The notes below the pieces were generated by a model that did not search any database, was not told the DNA's origin, and was given only the letters and a program-made list of their open reading frames with translations. A DNA stretch of 64,000 nt from Paraburkholderia caribensis (GTDB lineage: Bacteria > Pseudomonadota > Gammaproteobacteria > Burkholderiales > Burkholderiaceae), in NCBI RefSeq assembly GCF_002902945.1, contig NZ_CP026102.1, positions 434,001 through 498,000 of the forward strand. Reading direction: 5' to 3'. Every line of letters starts with the position of its first letter. Position 1 is the stretch's first letter. This document shows positions 26,547-36,075 of this stretch, piece after piece. The translations under genes were made by a program, and so were the position numbers.

Positions 26547-27128
26547 TCAAGCTGTTCGGGCACAAAAATAGTGCGAGTGTTCGTCAATTAGCCGCTGAAT
26601 CGGTACATGGTGTCCATACGCCAAAGACGTAATCAGAAATAAGGTCCCAGCAGCGGCGAGTGGCCGAAATAGTTTTGTCCGGGACCGTCCGAGTGTTCCA
26701 ATAAAAAGTATCCCAACCGTTGCTCCCACGGTCCAGCCGGCAACGACTTCCGACACCGTATGGGCGTGATCGAGTACTCGCGCCATTGCCGTTAGCGCGC
26801 CGATGACAAGTCCAACACCAGACGCCTTCCACATACTCGCACCCGAGGCCTGGCATACAAGTGCAAGAAGAACCGTCCAGACCGAGGTGGCAAGCATCGT
26901 GTGTCCGCTAATAACGCGGAAGCCGATCGCGGAGATGCTGATGCCGCAACCTGCATATAGAATCTTCGTTGCTCCCACTAGTGCGGCTCCAATGCTCAGC
27001 AGGAACACCCACCTACGCGCCAACATCGGATCGCAGAGCCGAAGCCAGACCGCGCACGCCATCGCGAGAGGTAAGGTCAACGCGGCGTCGCCGACATTGC
27101 TGATTGCATTCCACAGTGAGGTTTCCAA
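26547..27128 (-). CDS. PAP2-family membrane phosphatase
   Basis: A 193-residue integral membrane protein with about six helices. The phosphatase signature is partly visible: SGHT near residue 77 (motif 2) and ARVLDHAHTVSEVVAGWTVG near 115-134 (motif 3, with Arg, His and an acidic position read as Glu). Motif 1 (KxxxxxxRP) is not evident, so the protein is a divergent member. The family removes phosphate from lipid or polyprenyl phosphates. Being near a polysaccharide locus, recycling of undecaprenyl pyrophosphate is possible but unproven. Confidence 0.72.
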   Translation of the reverse strand: METSLWNAISNVGDAALTLPLAMACAVWLRLCDPMLARRWVFLLSIGAALVGATKILYAGCGISISAIGFRVISGHTMLATSVWTVLLALVCQASGASMWKASGVGLVIGALTAMARVLDHAHTVSEVVAGWTVGATVGILFIGTLGRSRTKLFRPLAAAGTLFLITSLAYGHHVPIQRLIDEHSHYFCARTA

Positions 27129-27232
27129 TCACAGGCCCCGTGTTGTTCCGCTTTTTCGACTGCGCACAGTGGTTGACATCCGTTGGGCTCGAGATCGGTA
27201 ACGAGCGTTTTCATCGATCGAGCGGATTCAGG

Positions 27233-27264
27233 AAAAAAAGCCCTTCATGACATGTCATGAAGGG
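27233..27264 (-). terminator. Rho-independent terminator of galU
   Basis: GCCCTTCATGACATGTCATGAAGGGC region: the stem 27240-27264 is a near-perfect palindrome of 12 bp per arm, and on the - strand it is followed by seven T (A run at 27233-27239). It lies about 220 bp beyond the galU stop and would end leftward transcription. Confidence 0.85.
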
Positions 27265-27481
27265 CCGAAGTCGAACCTGCGATGGACGGGGGGGTCACGC
27301 AGGCCAGTGTCTCGAAGGACAGAGACATGCCAATGAGAGAAGGTCCTTCTACGACCATCTATGAGTCTAACGGAACTAAAGGTGCCACCAGATCTAGTCG
27401 GCATTCACCGCTAAGGTTTTGTCGGAAATAATCAATTGAATTCAGTCATCGAAACAAACTGATCTGCATTCTGGTTGCCGT

Positions 27482-28387
27482 CTAAGAATCAATGTGATCT
27501 ATGAATGAATTGCCTGGCGTACCGACCCGAGACCTCAAATACTGATCGAACTCCCCCGCAACTTCGGGGTGACGTAACGCGAATTCAACTGTTGCTTTCA
27601 AGTATCCTAGCTTGCTGCCACAATCAAAGCGCTTTCCGTCATACTTGTACGCTAGAACCTGCTCATCTTTAAGCAAATTCTGCAACGCATCTGTGAGCTG
27701 GATTTCTCCGCCTGCGCCTGGCTGCAATGCGTGCAAATGCTCGAAAATCTTAGGTTTCAGGATATAGCGACCAACCACACCATAGTTCGACGGAGCAACA
27801 GCAGGAACTGGTTTTTCCACAATTCCGGACAATTTAAAGATATTGTCTTCCCATTGTTTTCCGTCGATTACGCCGTATGAGCCAGACATCTGGCGATCGA
27901 TCTCTTCGACTCCAATCACCGAAGTATGGTAGTGGTCGAATACGCGAATCATCTGTCGCAGAACCGGTGGTTGGCCGAGCAGGAGATCGTCGGCTAACAT
28001 CACCACGAAGGGACTATCGCCAATTAGCTTCTCCGCACATAACACGGCGTGCCCGAGGCCGAGCGCCTCCGCCTGCCGGACGTAAAAGCAGTCTATGTGA
28101 CGGGGCTTGATACTTCTAACAAGCGAGAGCAGCTTCTCCTTACCGCGTGCCTCGAGTTCGGCTTCGATCTCGTACGACTTGTCAAAGTGATCTTCGATGG
28201 CCCGCTTGCTCCGGCCAGTGACAAAAATCATTTCCGTAATGCCCGAATCGATGGCCTCTTCGACAGCATACTGGATCAAGGGCTTGTCTACGATGGGCAG
28301 CATCTCTTTGGGGCTTGCCTTTGTCGCAGGCAGGAACCGGGTGCCGAGACCGGCAACGGGAAATACGGCCTTTGTTACTTTCAACAT
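27482..28387 (-). CDS. galU: UTP-glucose-1-phosphate uridylyltransferase
   Basis: Makes UDP-glucose from UTP and glucose-1-phosphate in the cytosol; UDP-glucose feeds exopolysaccharide, LPS and other glycans. The nucleotide-binding signature GLGTRFLPATKASPKEMLP lies at residues 13-31, with DKPLIQYAVEEA after it, then VMLADDLLL (metal Asp) and GGEIQLTDAL. The length of 301 residues is normal. ATG at 28387 is preferred over the TTG at 28396 because of the spacing from GGAG upstream. It sits alone with its own terminator beside the polysaccharide locus, whose initiating enzyme is of the UDP-glucose type. Confidence 0.97.
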   Translation of the reverse strand: MLKVTKAVFPVAGLGTRFLPATKASPKEMLPIVDKPLIQYAVEEAIDSGITEMIFVTGRSKRAIEDHFDKSYEIEAELEARGKEKLLSLVRSIKPRHIDCFYVRQAEALGLGHAVLCAEKLIGDSPFVVMLADDLLLGQPPVLRQMIRVFDHYHTSVIGVEEIDRQMSGSYGVIDGKQWEDNIFKLSGIVEKPVPAVAPSNYGVVGRYILKPKIFEHLHALQPGAGGEIQLTDALQNLLKDEQVLAYKYDGKRFDCGSKLGYLKATVEFALRHPEVAGEFDQYLRSRVGTPGNSFIDHIDS

Positions 28388-28625
28388 ATGAGTCAAGCTC
28401 CGTTGAACGATGAAGATCTAAACATCAGGGATGTAAGCGCGTGATTGATGAACCTTCCGCTCGCACGGTGGGCAGCGAATACTCGACGGAGTGCCTCAGA
28501 GGGCCTCGCGCGAGCGACCAGAATCGATATTGCGTAGTTCTTCATTCGACCGTTCTTTCATTTCGCCTGCCGAAATTGTCTTGTCTGTCGGCGCCGATAT
28601 TCCTGAGATGTACATGCACAGCTTC

Positions 28626-29867
28626 TTACACGGAGGGCAAAGCCGGAGACATATCGCCTTCACGTTTGACGACGGTCGGTTCGTTCGTGAATGAGACGTC
28701 GATCGGCGCGGGACGGTCCCTGTACGCCAGCAGCATGAACATAAAGATGGACACGCCGAGTGGTTCGATCATTAGCAAGCCACACCATGCAGCGAAGACG
28801 ATCGGCGCGACACTTCCAAAGTCACGCCTGACACGCCGCCACAAAACGGCGCAATAGATTAGCCCAACGGGTATGCCGTATTTGTACACGAGCCATGTCA
28901 GCGAATTCGAAATCCCGCTGTCCTCTATCTTGACGTATCCGAATTCGTCGAGAGCGAGCGCGTTGTACGCGTCCATGTCTCCGCTCGGTCTGCCGAGCCA
29001 CAGGCTGTCCGACGCGGCGCGCAAACCCAATGTCAGATCGTTGATGCGCACGAGAATGCTGGCGTCGTCGTTGACATTGCGCCCGAACAGCACGGTGAAT
29101 GCGTCGCCGACAAAGCTGGGAAGAGAAATGGCCGCAACCACGAACACGACAACCAAGGTGGCAAGGAGCTTCGCGACTTTCGGCTGCCGCGAATAGATGT
29201 AGAGATAGCACGCTAACGGTAAAAGAATAGAGAGGGCACCCATCGATTGCGTCGTTATTGCTGCGAGCAGGAACACGATTCCGCGCCGCCTGCGAAACAT
29301 CAACGCGTTGTAAATATAAGCGAGCGTCAGCATGACGCCATACACCCCGGCCTCCCAGAAGAAGCCCTGATTCCGATAGTGCGCAAAGCGTTCGATATCC
29401 GTGGCGCGAACGTAAAGCAGGCCGAACACCGTGCTGTATTCACCGTCGATGTGCCGCGCGATACCGGGTGCAACGTACGCAATCGGATAGAGGACCAGCG
29501 ATATTAGAGCGGTGTAGTACATCACATCGACGAACAGTTCCCTGAAATCGAGGCGAGAGCGCTTGAAATGAATGCAGGCGATCATCGCGATCAGACCTTT
29601 GAGAATCACAAAAAACTCCTTATCGTCGACCGAAAGATCCTGCGCGTAGCTGGAAATAAAGACGATACCGAGCAAAATCACAAACATGCCGCTAATCGAG
29701 CGTGGAAATCGGGTAGAACCGAGAAACCCGCAAAGAAGGATGATCGATATCGCCGCAATAAGAGGTGCGTTGCCGACGCGCACGACGACTATCCAGCCGC
29801 CACTCGCCAGCAATATCGCAGTCAAAAGCAGGGCATTGGCGCCGCGGCGTCCAAAATGGATTTTCAT
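28626..29867 (-). CDS. Probable Wzy-type polysaccharide polymerase (O-antigen ligase-like)
   Basis: A predicted 413-residue integral membrane protein with about ten to eleven helices and one large periplasmic loop (roughly residues 240-330), the form of Wzy and WaaL. A short SGDMDAYN/FGYVKIEDSGISNSL stretch with GIPVG in the last third resembles the conserved region of this Pfam family. Sequence is too variable to name it more closely. It is the last gene of the leftward glycan operon after wzx and an acyltransferase. It would join repeat units on the periplasmic face. Confidence 0.75.
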   Translation of the reverse strand: MKIHFGRRGANALLLTAILLASGGWIVVVRVGNAPLIAAISIILLCGFLGSTRFPRSISGMFVILLGIVFISSYAQDLSVDDKEFFVILKGLIAMIACIHFKRSRLDFRELFVDVMYYTALISLVLYPIAYVAPGIARHIDGEYSTVFGLLYVRATDIERFAHYRNQGFFWEAGVYGVMLTLAYIYNALMFRRRRGIVFLLAAITTQSMGALSILLPLACYLYIYSRQPKVAKLLATLVVVFVVAAISLPSFVGDAFTVLFGRNVNDDASILVRINDLTLGLRAASDSLWLGRPSGDMDAYNALALDEFGYVKIEDSGISNSLTWLVYKYGIPVGLIYCAVLWRRVRRDFGSVAPIVFAAWCGLLMIEPLGVSIFMFMLLAYRDRPAPIDVSFTNEPTVVKREGDMSPALPSV

Positions 29868-29891
29868 TGGTAGCTGCTTCTAGAGCGGGGG

Positions 29892-30521
29892 TTAGCGATC
29901 GGTCTGCACAGCGGGCAATGAGTCCCTGACGCGTACCCAGTCCTTCGCATTCGGGTTCCAGCGTCGTATGATCCTGGCGGGGGAGCCCACGGCTATGCAG
30001 CAATCCGGAACGTCCGATGTCACAACCGAGTTGGCACCGACGACACTGTTGCGTCCAATCGTGCAACCGATCAATGCGACGTTTTCACCTATCCATGCGC
30101 CGGCCCTAATGCGGACGGGGGCGCGCGGCGTCAATCGCTGATGCTTGATCGGCGTCTGCGTGTCCTGATAGCCGTGAACATAGTCGGCAATGTATACGCG
30201 ATCGGCGATCAGTACGTCAGCTTCGATGACGATCGATTGCGTTGCAATGATGTGACAGTGATTGCCGATATAGACACCTGACTGGATATCGAGTGCCGGC
30301 TCGCGGTTAAAGCATCGAATTGTCTCTATCCAGGCGCCGTTGTTGATGAAAACGCCTGAACCGATCGAGATGTTCTGGGATCCGCTGATCCTCAACGGAC
30401 GGAGGATCCGCGCACCTCGCCCGAAGTTGGCAAAGAACAGGGGAAACAGCGTTGATTGGAGGCAGGTGCGGATCCGATTGCGAATCTTGAACCAGATGCC
30501 GAGGTCCATGGTCAGCCTCAT
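29892..30521 (-). CDS. Hexapeptide-repeat acyltransferase
   Basis: A predicted 209-residue transferase with a left-handed beta helix made of many hexapeptide turns (ISIGSGVFINNGAWI, GVYIGNHCHIIA, VLIADRVYIADYVHGY, WIGENVALIGC, IGRNSVVGANSVVT). It belongs to the WcaF/NodL/LacA group of O-acetyltransferases; the catalytic His is probably the one in ADYVHGY. The start at 30521 overlaps the wzx stop by four bases. It likely adds acetyl groups to a sugar of the repeat unit. Confidence 0.85.
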   Translation of the reverse strand: MRLTMDLGIWFKIRNRIRTCLQSTLFPLFFANFGRGARILRPLRISGSQNISIGSGVFINNGAWIETIRCFNREPALDIQSGVYIGNHCHIIATQSIVIEADVLIADRVYIADYVHGYQDTQTPIKHQRLTPRAPVRIRAGAWIGENVALIGCTIGRNSVVGANSVVTSDVPDCCIAVGSPARIIRRWNPNAKDWVRVRDSLPAVQTDR

Positions 30522-31891
30522 GATCGTTGTCCATCGTTGCGGGCGAGCCAGTTCTTGAACTGCAGCGCATACAATCCGACGGGCGGAAAGACCGATATGC
30601 CGAGTCTGCGGCGTGCAACGACGCCTTCCACGATCTTCTCGCCCGCGAGGGAAAGTGACGTGGCGATCGCCGCTCCTACAGGTCCGATGAGGGGAAGGAG
30701 GACAGCACACAGGAAGATGCAGCACGCGGCGGCCCCGGACATCGCGTTGCGGATGGTTTTTTCGCGGCCGTGTACGACGAGCAAGGGCCTGACCGAGCCG
30801 CTCGCGACGATCACCAGTTGACCCAATGTCAAAAACACGAGCGCGCCATAGCCTTCGCCGAATTCGCCGCCGAAGAGCTTCAGGATCTCGGGACCGAACA
30901 ACAGGATCAGAATGAACGCACCAGCAGCAACGACGAACAGCAGCGACGAGATGCGCTGAACCATTTCTTCTATTTCATCGCGTGTCTTGACGCCTCGCAT
31001 GACTGCGATACGCGGGCCCACGAGAGCATCGATTGGCGGTATGAGAAAGCCGGACAACGTCAGTGCGACCCGTTGCGCGATCGAGTACGCACCGACTGCA
31101 CCCGGCGAAGCCGACATGCCTACCGCGAAGACTGCGACCCAGAGCAAGGCCATCTGACCGACATTGCCAATCAGGAGCGGCGCAGCAGCGCTCAGCAGAG
31201 GCGGATGTGGAACAGCATATTGTGCGCTGCCCTGGACCTTGTGAGCGATAAAGCGGTGCCATTGCGCGTAGGCAAGTGCCGCATTGAAAACGCTGGCTGC
31301 GAGATAGATCTGTGCACCTTGAACTCCTGTTTGAGGATGGACAAGAAGCATCAGCGGCAACGAAATGAGGGGAATCCACAGGCTGAGTATGGCGATACTG
31401 GCTTCCGGGCGATGAATGATCTGCAGGAAAGGCACATGCAGCAGCGCAAAAGCGAGCGGAACGATCGAGGCTGCAAACCACGGCATGACATCGCGAAGGG
31501 CTTCCTGATGGAAGACGTCACGCGCGAGAGGGTCGTTGACCAGTAGCAGCAGAGCGGCAATCGCGATGCTGGCACACAGGCACAACCTCACCGTGCGATG
31601 GTAGATACTACGCAGCGCGTGCCATTGGTCGTCGCGCACGAGTGGACCACCCTCGCGAATGACGATCTGTTCCAGACCGAGCCGTCCAATCGTCGAGAGC
31701 AGCGTGGCCGCGCCCAGGCCGATCATGTAAAGGCCCGTCTGTGCGGCCCCGAGATATCTGCCGAGATAGACCACGAACGCAAGATTGGCGACGGCGCCGA
31801 GCACCCGCGACACGAAGCTCGACGCGATGCGCCGGACCACGGGATTGCGCTGGATGGAGACAGCGATGTTTGCAATGCGCGCCAGCGTCAT
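30518..31891 (-). CDS. Wzx-type lipid-linked oligosaccharide flippase
   Basis: A 457-residue membrane protein with about twelve to fourteen helices of the MATE/Wzx (polysaccharide biosynthesis) fold. The N-terminus SSFVSRVLGAVANLAFVVYLGRYLGAAQTGLY is the typical first two helices. It moves the undecaprenyl-linked repeat unit across the inner membrane. Its start overlaps the stop of the Kps-like gene upstream by four bases and its stop overlaps the acyltransferase start by four, showing tight co-translation. Confidence 0.88.
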   Translation of the reverse strand: MTLARIANIAVSIQRNPVVRRIASSFVSRVLGAVANLAFVVYLGRYLGAAQTGLYMIGLGAATLLSTIGRLGLEQIVIREGGPLVRDDQWHALRSIYHRTVRLCLCASIAIAALLLLVNDPLARDVFHQEALRDVMPWFAASIVPLAFALLHVPFLQIIHRPEASIAILSLWIPLISLPLMLLVHPQTGVQGAQIYLAASVFNAALAYAQWHRFIAHKVQGSAQYAVPHPPLLSAAAPLLIGNVGQMALLWVAVFAVGMSASPGAVGAYSIAQRVALTLSGFLIPPIDALVGPRIAVMRGVKTRDEIEEMVQRISSLLFVVAAGAFILILLFGPEILKLFGGEFGEGYGALVFLTLGQLVIVASGSVRPLLVVHGREKTIRNAMSGAAACCIFLCAVLLPLIGPVGAAIATSLSLAGEKIVEGVVARRRLGISVFPPVGLYALQFKNWLARNDGQRS

Positions 31892-33162
31892 GCCACCGCC
31901 GGCAGTGAAGCAAGAACGCGCTGCGCAATCGACCGCGTGAACGACAGGTCGATGTCCGTAAAGTGCCCTCTGATGAAATACTTTTCAATGAGCGGCCCGA
32001 GCAGTTCCGCGGGCTTTGGGCACCCCGTCTCATTCTGAGCGACGAGCAGTGCACGCAATTCGTCCTGAGACCTCGCGGTCAGGATGCCCGGAAGATGGTC
32101 GTAGAACGATTCTCCAAGCACGATGACGCGATGCTCCCTTGCAAACGCATCGAGCCCCGTCATCGAATTGACGGTGACCGTGATGCGACACCGATCGAGA
32201 TCTTGCGAAAGCGGCGCAGTGCTCAAGATGACGTTGCCGGATGCCGCAACAAGGTCATAGAAAGCGGGCGAGTACTTGCGGCGGTACAGCGGATGTTCGC
32301 GGACCACGATCGTCCATGACGGATCGGCGCTTGCAAGCACGATTTGCAACAGCCCAACGTCGTCGAGCCGTAGTGGGTTGTGGTAGATATTGTTCGCGTC
32401 TTCGGGTACCTGCATGGCCACGAGGACCGTCTTGCGAGCATCCATGTTGTCGGGCGCTTTGGAACCGAGCGCCGCATAGCGCGCGCGCGAACACTTGCGG
32501 AGCCGGTATGGCAACAAATCAGGCGGCACGAAGCCGGTGATGGCGCCCTGGCCGAGAGCGAGACGGTCGAGCAAGGTGTAGAGCCTGTTACCCCATCGCG
32601 TTGCATTCGTGACCGGATTGAACGGCGTTGCCGATGCCTGCAGGCCAGCGAGTTCGTGCCGGAACGAACAATTCGCATTGACCCCTTGCCGATCGAGAAC
32701 GGTAGTGCGATACGGTCCTTGTTCGAAGTACCAGGTCGCGGCTTTCGTGCGCTTCAATGCGCGCATCAGCGATTCGGCGGGCAAGCGCGTGTCGCCGCTG
32801 ACAATCGCCACGTCCGGATCGAATCGCGTGACGAGCGCTTCGCAAAGCGCCATCATCTTGCGGCCCTGGCGTCGGAGCTTCTTTTCCTGCGGGTGTTCAA
32901 GGTTCGGGGCGGACGCATGGAAGCGGATCAGCGCTTGCAGCTCTTCGTTCGATAGGTCCGTCTCCGCGCTCGAGCTCGCATGGGCGCGCCAGGAAAGTGC
33001 GACGACCTCCCGGCCGTGCAGCTTGAAATAGGCCCACGCGCCGGGAAACACGGCGAGATGCAGAAACTTTGCATCCGGTTCGTACTGCTTCCACGCGTCT
33101 TCAATCGCGCAGAAGAAGCGCGCCATCGAGTGATAATAAACAAGCGTGACGATCTTTCTCAT
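31888..33162 (-). CDS. KpsS/KpsC-like capsule synthesis protein, candidate Kdo transferase
   Basis: A predicted 424-residue cytosolic glycosyltransferase-like protein. It carries the hallmarks of the capsule polysaccharide synthase family: EQGPYRTTVLDRQGVN near residue 148 (the E-G-x-D-x-GVN motif), VREHPLYRRKYSPAFYD (the basic HP motif) and VTVNSMTGLDAFAREHRVIVLGESFYDHL near 345. Known members KpsS and KpsC add beta-Kdo during group 2 capsule linker synthesis. The complete Kdo pathway at 50.5-53.6 kb in the same locus supports Kdo as donor sugar, but the acceptor is unknown. It has no kpsMTED neighbours, so it is not a standard group 2 system. It overlaps wzx by four bases. Confidence 0.8.
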   Translation of the reverse strand: MRKIVTLVYYHSMARFFCAIEDAWKQYEPDAKFLHLAVFPGAWAYFKLHGREVVALSWRAHASSSAETDLSNEELQALIRFHASAPNLEHPQEKKLRRQGRKMMALCEALVTRFDPDVAIVSGDTRLPAESLMRALKRTKAATWYFEQGPYRTTVLDRQGVNANCSFRHELAGLQASATPFNPVTNATRWGNRLYTLLDRLALGQGAITGFVPPDLLPYRLRKCSRARYAALGSKAPDNMDARKTVLVAMQVPEDANNIYHNPLRLDDVGLLQIVLASADPSWTIVVREHPLYRRKYSPAFYDLVAASGNVILSTAPLSQDLDRCRITVTVNSMTGLDAFAREHRVIVLGESFYDHLPGILTARSQDELRALLVAQNETGCPKPAELLGPLIEKYFIRGHFTDIDLSFTRSIAQRVLASLPAVA

Positions 33163-33219
33163 TGGTCTTTGCCGGATGCGATGATGTTTGCCTGGTGTTC
33201 CGCGTCGGTCATCGCCATG

Positions 33220-33984
33220 TCAGATGAGCGCTTGTTGTTCCTGCCGCACACGCCTGAACGAACGCGATATTCGTAGTGCGCGAAACAGGAAAACCGAGTT
33301 GCCCAGGACGTAGCGGCGAAACAGCCGTTTCGGTTCTTGTGCCAGGCGGAACAGCCATTCGAGATGAAGCGACTGAACGACATTGGGCGCGCGAGTGACG
33401 CGGCCCGAGATGAAATCAAGGATGGCTCCGCCATTGATGATCAGGCACGGCCAGTTCACGGCGTCTTTCAGTGCAAGCGCGATACGCTCCTGCTTGGGCA
33501 TTCCCATCGCCAGAATCACGACATCCGGTTTGCCCGAAAGAACGGCGTTCACATAACAATGGTCGGGCAGAAATCCGTCGAGCTTGAGTGCGATCGATAC
33601 GCCGGAAGAAGCGAGCTTGTCAGCGGCGATCGATAGATAGGGATCTCGAGTACCCATCAGCGCAACGCGGCCCGACGACTGATTCAACATCTTCGGAATC
33701 AGGTCGGTCCCGTTCATGTTGATGCCGGGATGGACGCCGAGCAGCGACAAGAGAATCGAGACCCCGACGCCGTCGCGAAGCAGCACATCAGATTCCACCA
33801 GACTCCTGCGGTAATTGGTCTCCTGCCACGCGAGATTGAAAGCATGCGCATTCAGGAACGACACGACGACCGGTCGTTGCACCTGCCGCATCGATTCGAG
33901 AATGCGCTCATATTCCCACTCGCTTTTCACGAGTGTCAGTTTCCTGATCACGCTGCTTCCACGCATGTGATATCGATACGCCAT
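33220..33984 (-). CDS. WecG/TagA/CpsF-family glycosyltransferase
   Basis: A 254-residue GT26 enzyme. The family signs are FLNAHAFNLAW, the acidic DGVGVSILL, then MNGTDLIPKML (about residues 85-103), GMPKQERI and late INGGAILDFISG with the C-terminal LEWLFRLAQEPKRLFRRY. Known members transfer N-acetylmannosaminuronic acid, ManNAc or glucose to a lipid-linked acceptor. GGGGGAG lies just before the ATG at 33984. The C-terminal segment is amphipathic and basic, which should place it at the inner membrane. Confidence 0.9.
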   Translation of the reverse strand: MAYRYHMRGSSVIRKLTLVKSEWEYERILESMRQVQRPVVVSFLNAHAFNLAWQETNYRRSLVESDVLLRDGVGVSILLSLLGVHPGINMNGTDLIPKMLNQSSGRVALMGTRDPYLSIAADKLASSGVSIALKLDGFLPDHCYVNAVLSGKPDVVILAMGMPKQERIALALKDAVNWPCLIINGGAILDFISGRVTRAPNVVQSLHLEWLFRLAQEPKRLFRRYVLGNSVFLFRALRISRSFRRVRQEQQALI

Positions 33985-34037
33985 CTCTCCCCCAGTTCTC
34001 CAGTTGAGTGCGGGCGAACGCCGCCCGCGCTCTGCGA

Positions 34038-34919
34038 TCAGGTTTGCGGCAACGACCGGGTCATCTGCAGCGCGTCGCGCATCGCGCGCATTTCGACCTT
34101 GTTGCGCACCAAAAAATGGAATCCACCCAAGGCCAGCGCCGACGTGAGCACCGCCAGGTTACGGCGACGGATGCCCCAGTAGAGCCAGTTCCGTGTCATG
34201 AAGTAGCGGGAGAACTCCGACTTCGCACCGCCCGTCGACGAACTGATCTTGTGCCAGAGATGAATTCGCGGCGTGAAGTAAATGCGGATGCCGGCCTGAG
34301 TCAGCTCATGGCAAAAGACCGTGTCGTCGTAGTAGACGAACAGTTCTTCCCACATCCTGATGCCTGAATCTCGCAGCGGCCAGCTCTTGACGATCAGCGA
34401 GCAGGTTGGCGCATAGTCCACGCGATAAAGCGCGTCGCGTGTCAGCCGATCCCGTTTGTTGTGTCCAAAATGTCGGCAGCCTCCCTTGAGATAGCTGAGC
34501 TTGCCACCCGCATACCAGACCTTTTCGGCCGGCGTGTAATAGAACATCTTTGGCGCGAGCGCATCCACTTCCGGGTGATTCGCGAGCACGTCGACCTGCC
34601 GATGCAGGAAGTCCGGATTGACTTCGATGTCGTTGTTCAGAAACAGGATATGCGTGTAAGACGGGTCACCGAGAAAGAAATCGATGCCCTGGTTATTCCC
34701 CGCCGCAACCCCCGCGTTGTCCCGATTACGAACGAAAGTAAACGGTACGGTCAGTCCCTTGCGGATCTCGTGCTCGCAATGGAAGTTGGCGACGTCATTC
34801 TCGACGAACAGAATATGGAACTCGCGGAACGTTTGCGCATTCATGCTTTTGATGAAGCCATCGATGACGCTGTCCGACTTGAACAGAACCGTCACGATGC
34901 CGATTTTCGTAGACCTCAC
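34038..34919 (-). CDS. Family 2 glycosyltransferase (rhamnosyltransferase-like)
   Basis: A 293-residue inverting GT-A enzyme. It begins KIGIVTVLFKSDSVIDGF (nucleotide-binding strand), has NAGVAAGNNQGI and the metal-binding DxD-type NNDIEV (about residues 82-100), and ends in a hydrophobic region with WHKISSSTGGAKS before it, as in rhamnosyltransferases such as WbbL. The neighbouring dTDP-rhamnose genes make dTDP-L-rhamnose or dTDP-6-deoxytalose the likely donor. It acts on the cytosolic face on the lipid-linked unit. Confidence 0.88.
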   Translation of the reverse strand: MRSTKIGIVTVLFKSDSVIDGFIKSMNAQTFREFHILFVENDVANFHCEHEIRKGLTVPFTFVRNRDNAGVAAGNNQGIDFFLGDPSYTHILFLNNDIEVNPDFLHRQVDVLANHPEVDALAPKMFYYTPAEKVWYAGGKLSYLKGGCRHFGHNKRDRLTRDALYRVDYAPTCSLIVKSWPLRDSGIRMWEELFVYYDDTVFCHELTQAGIRIYFTPRIHLWHKISSSTGGAKSEFSRYFMTRNWLYWGIRRRNLAVLTSALALGGFHFLVRNKVEMRAMRDALQMTRSLPQT

Positions 34920-34947
34920 GGCTCGACTCGCTTTTCAGGTTACGGGA

Positions 34948-36075
34948 TTAATTCATCAAACCGCGTGCGCGCATTTCGGAGACGGAGCGTTCGTAACCCG
35001 CGTCTTCGATCGTCTGCGATCGCACCCATTCGCCGAAGCGCTCTGCGCCCTCGCGAAACGAAACGCTTGCCTGGAAGGCGAGTTCGTCGCGAATCTTCGT
35101 CACGTCCGCGAAGTTGTGGCGAATGTCACCCAGCCGGAAATCGCCTGTGATGTTCAATTCACCGGCGGCACCGTAGATCTGCTTCAAGGTCGCGGCAACT
35201 TCGAGCACGCTGGTCGCGACGCCGGAACCGACGTTGTATGCGGCTTGCTGGATGTGCTGGGCATCTAGCGCGAGAATGATGGACTCGACCACGTCATCGA
35301 TGTAGACGAAGTCACGCGTTTCCTTGCCGTCTTCAAAGATGTTGACGTCTTTTCCCTGGAGCAGCAGAGTCGAGAAGATCGACAGGATGCCTGTGTACGG
35401 ATTGCGCAGTGACTGCCCAGGTCCATAGACGTTCTGGAAGCGCAGCGCCGCGGCGCCGATGCCCATGCCGGCGCATACCATGAGCACCAGTTGCTCCTGT
35501 ACGAGCTTCGTGATGCCGTAGACGGAGCTCGGATGGGTTTTCGACGTTTCGTCGGTGGCGACAACTGTGAGCGATTCGCCCGTGTGCGGATCGAGGCACT
35601 CGAAGCGGCCGTTGCGCATATCGTGCGCACTGCGGGTGGCGGGGTAGACGTAGCCTTGAGGGCCGAGATACTTGCCTTCCCCATATATCGACCGCGACGA
35701 CGCGACCACTACCCGTTGAACGGTGTTTCCGGGCCGCGCCAGATGATCAAGAAGCACCGACGTGCCGCGTATGTTGGTCTCCACATAGCGGTCGACCTGG
35801 TACATCGATTGTCCCGTCCCCGTCTCGGCTGCGAGATGAACGACGGCATCCTGGCCGTCGAGCGCGCGGTCCCAATCGCTCGTGTTGCGTACATCGCCCT
35901 GGATGAAACGCACCTGACCCGGCAGGCTCTGGAACAGCGGAGATTCGCCCGGGTTCGATCCGTGAATCTGCGGCGAAAGATTGTCGAGCACGGTAACGGC
36001 ATCGCCCCGTGCAACCAGTGCGTTAGCAAGTGCGCTGCCGATAAAGCCCGCGCCTCCCGTGATGAGTATTTTCAT
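34948..36075 (-). CDS. dTDP-L-rhamnose 4-epimerase-like enzyme (dTDP-6-deoxy-L-talose)
   Basis: A predicted 375-residue extended SDR sugar-nucleotide epimerase. The cofactor motif GGAGFIGSA is at residues 8-16, then HLAAETGTGQSMYQVDRYVE, ASSRSIYGEG with the catalytic Ser, and YGITK (Tyr-x3-Lys) near 185. The TGTGQSM region and the long insert with Cys-rich, Asp-His-Thr-Gly are as in enzymes that convert dTDP-L-rhamnose to dTDP-6-deoxy-L-talose. ATG at 36075 overlaps the rmlB stop by four bases. UDP-glucose 4-epimerase is the main alternative, but the rml neighbours favour dTDP-sugars. Confidence 0.78.
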   Translation of the reverse strand: MKILITGGAGFIGSALANALVARGDAVTVLDNLSPQIHGSNPGESPLFQSLPGQVRFIQGDVRNTSDWDRALDGQDAVVHLAAETGTGQSMYQVDRYVETNIRGTSVLLDHLARPGNTVQRVVVASSRSIYGEGKYLGPQGYVYPATRSAHDMRNGRFECLDPHTGESLTVVATDETSKTHPSSVYGITKLVQEQLVLMVCAGMGIGAAALRFQNVYGPGQSLRNPYTGILSIFSTLLLQGKDVNIFEDGKETRDFVYIDDVVESIILALDAQHIQQAAYNVGSGVATSVLEVAATLKQIYGAAGELNITGDFRLGDIRHNFADVTKIRDELAFQASVSFREGAERFGEWVRSQTIEDAGYERSVSEMRARGLMN

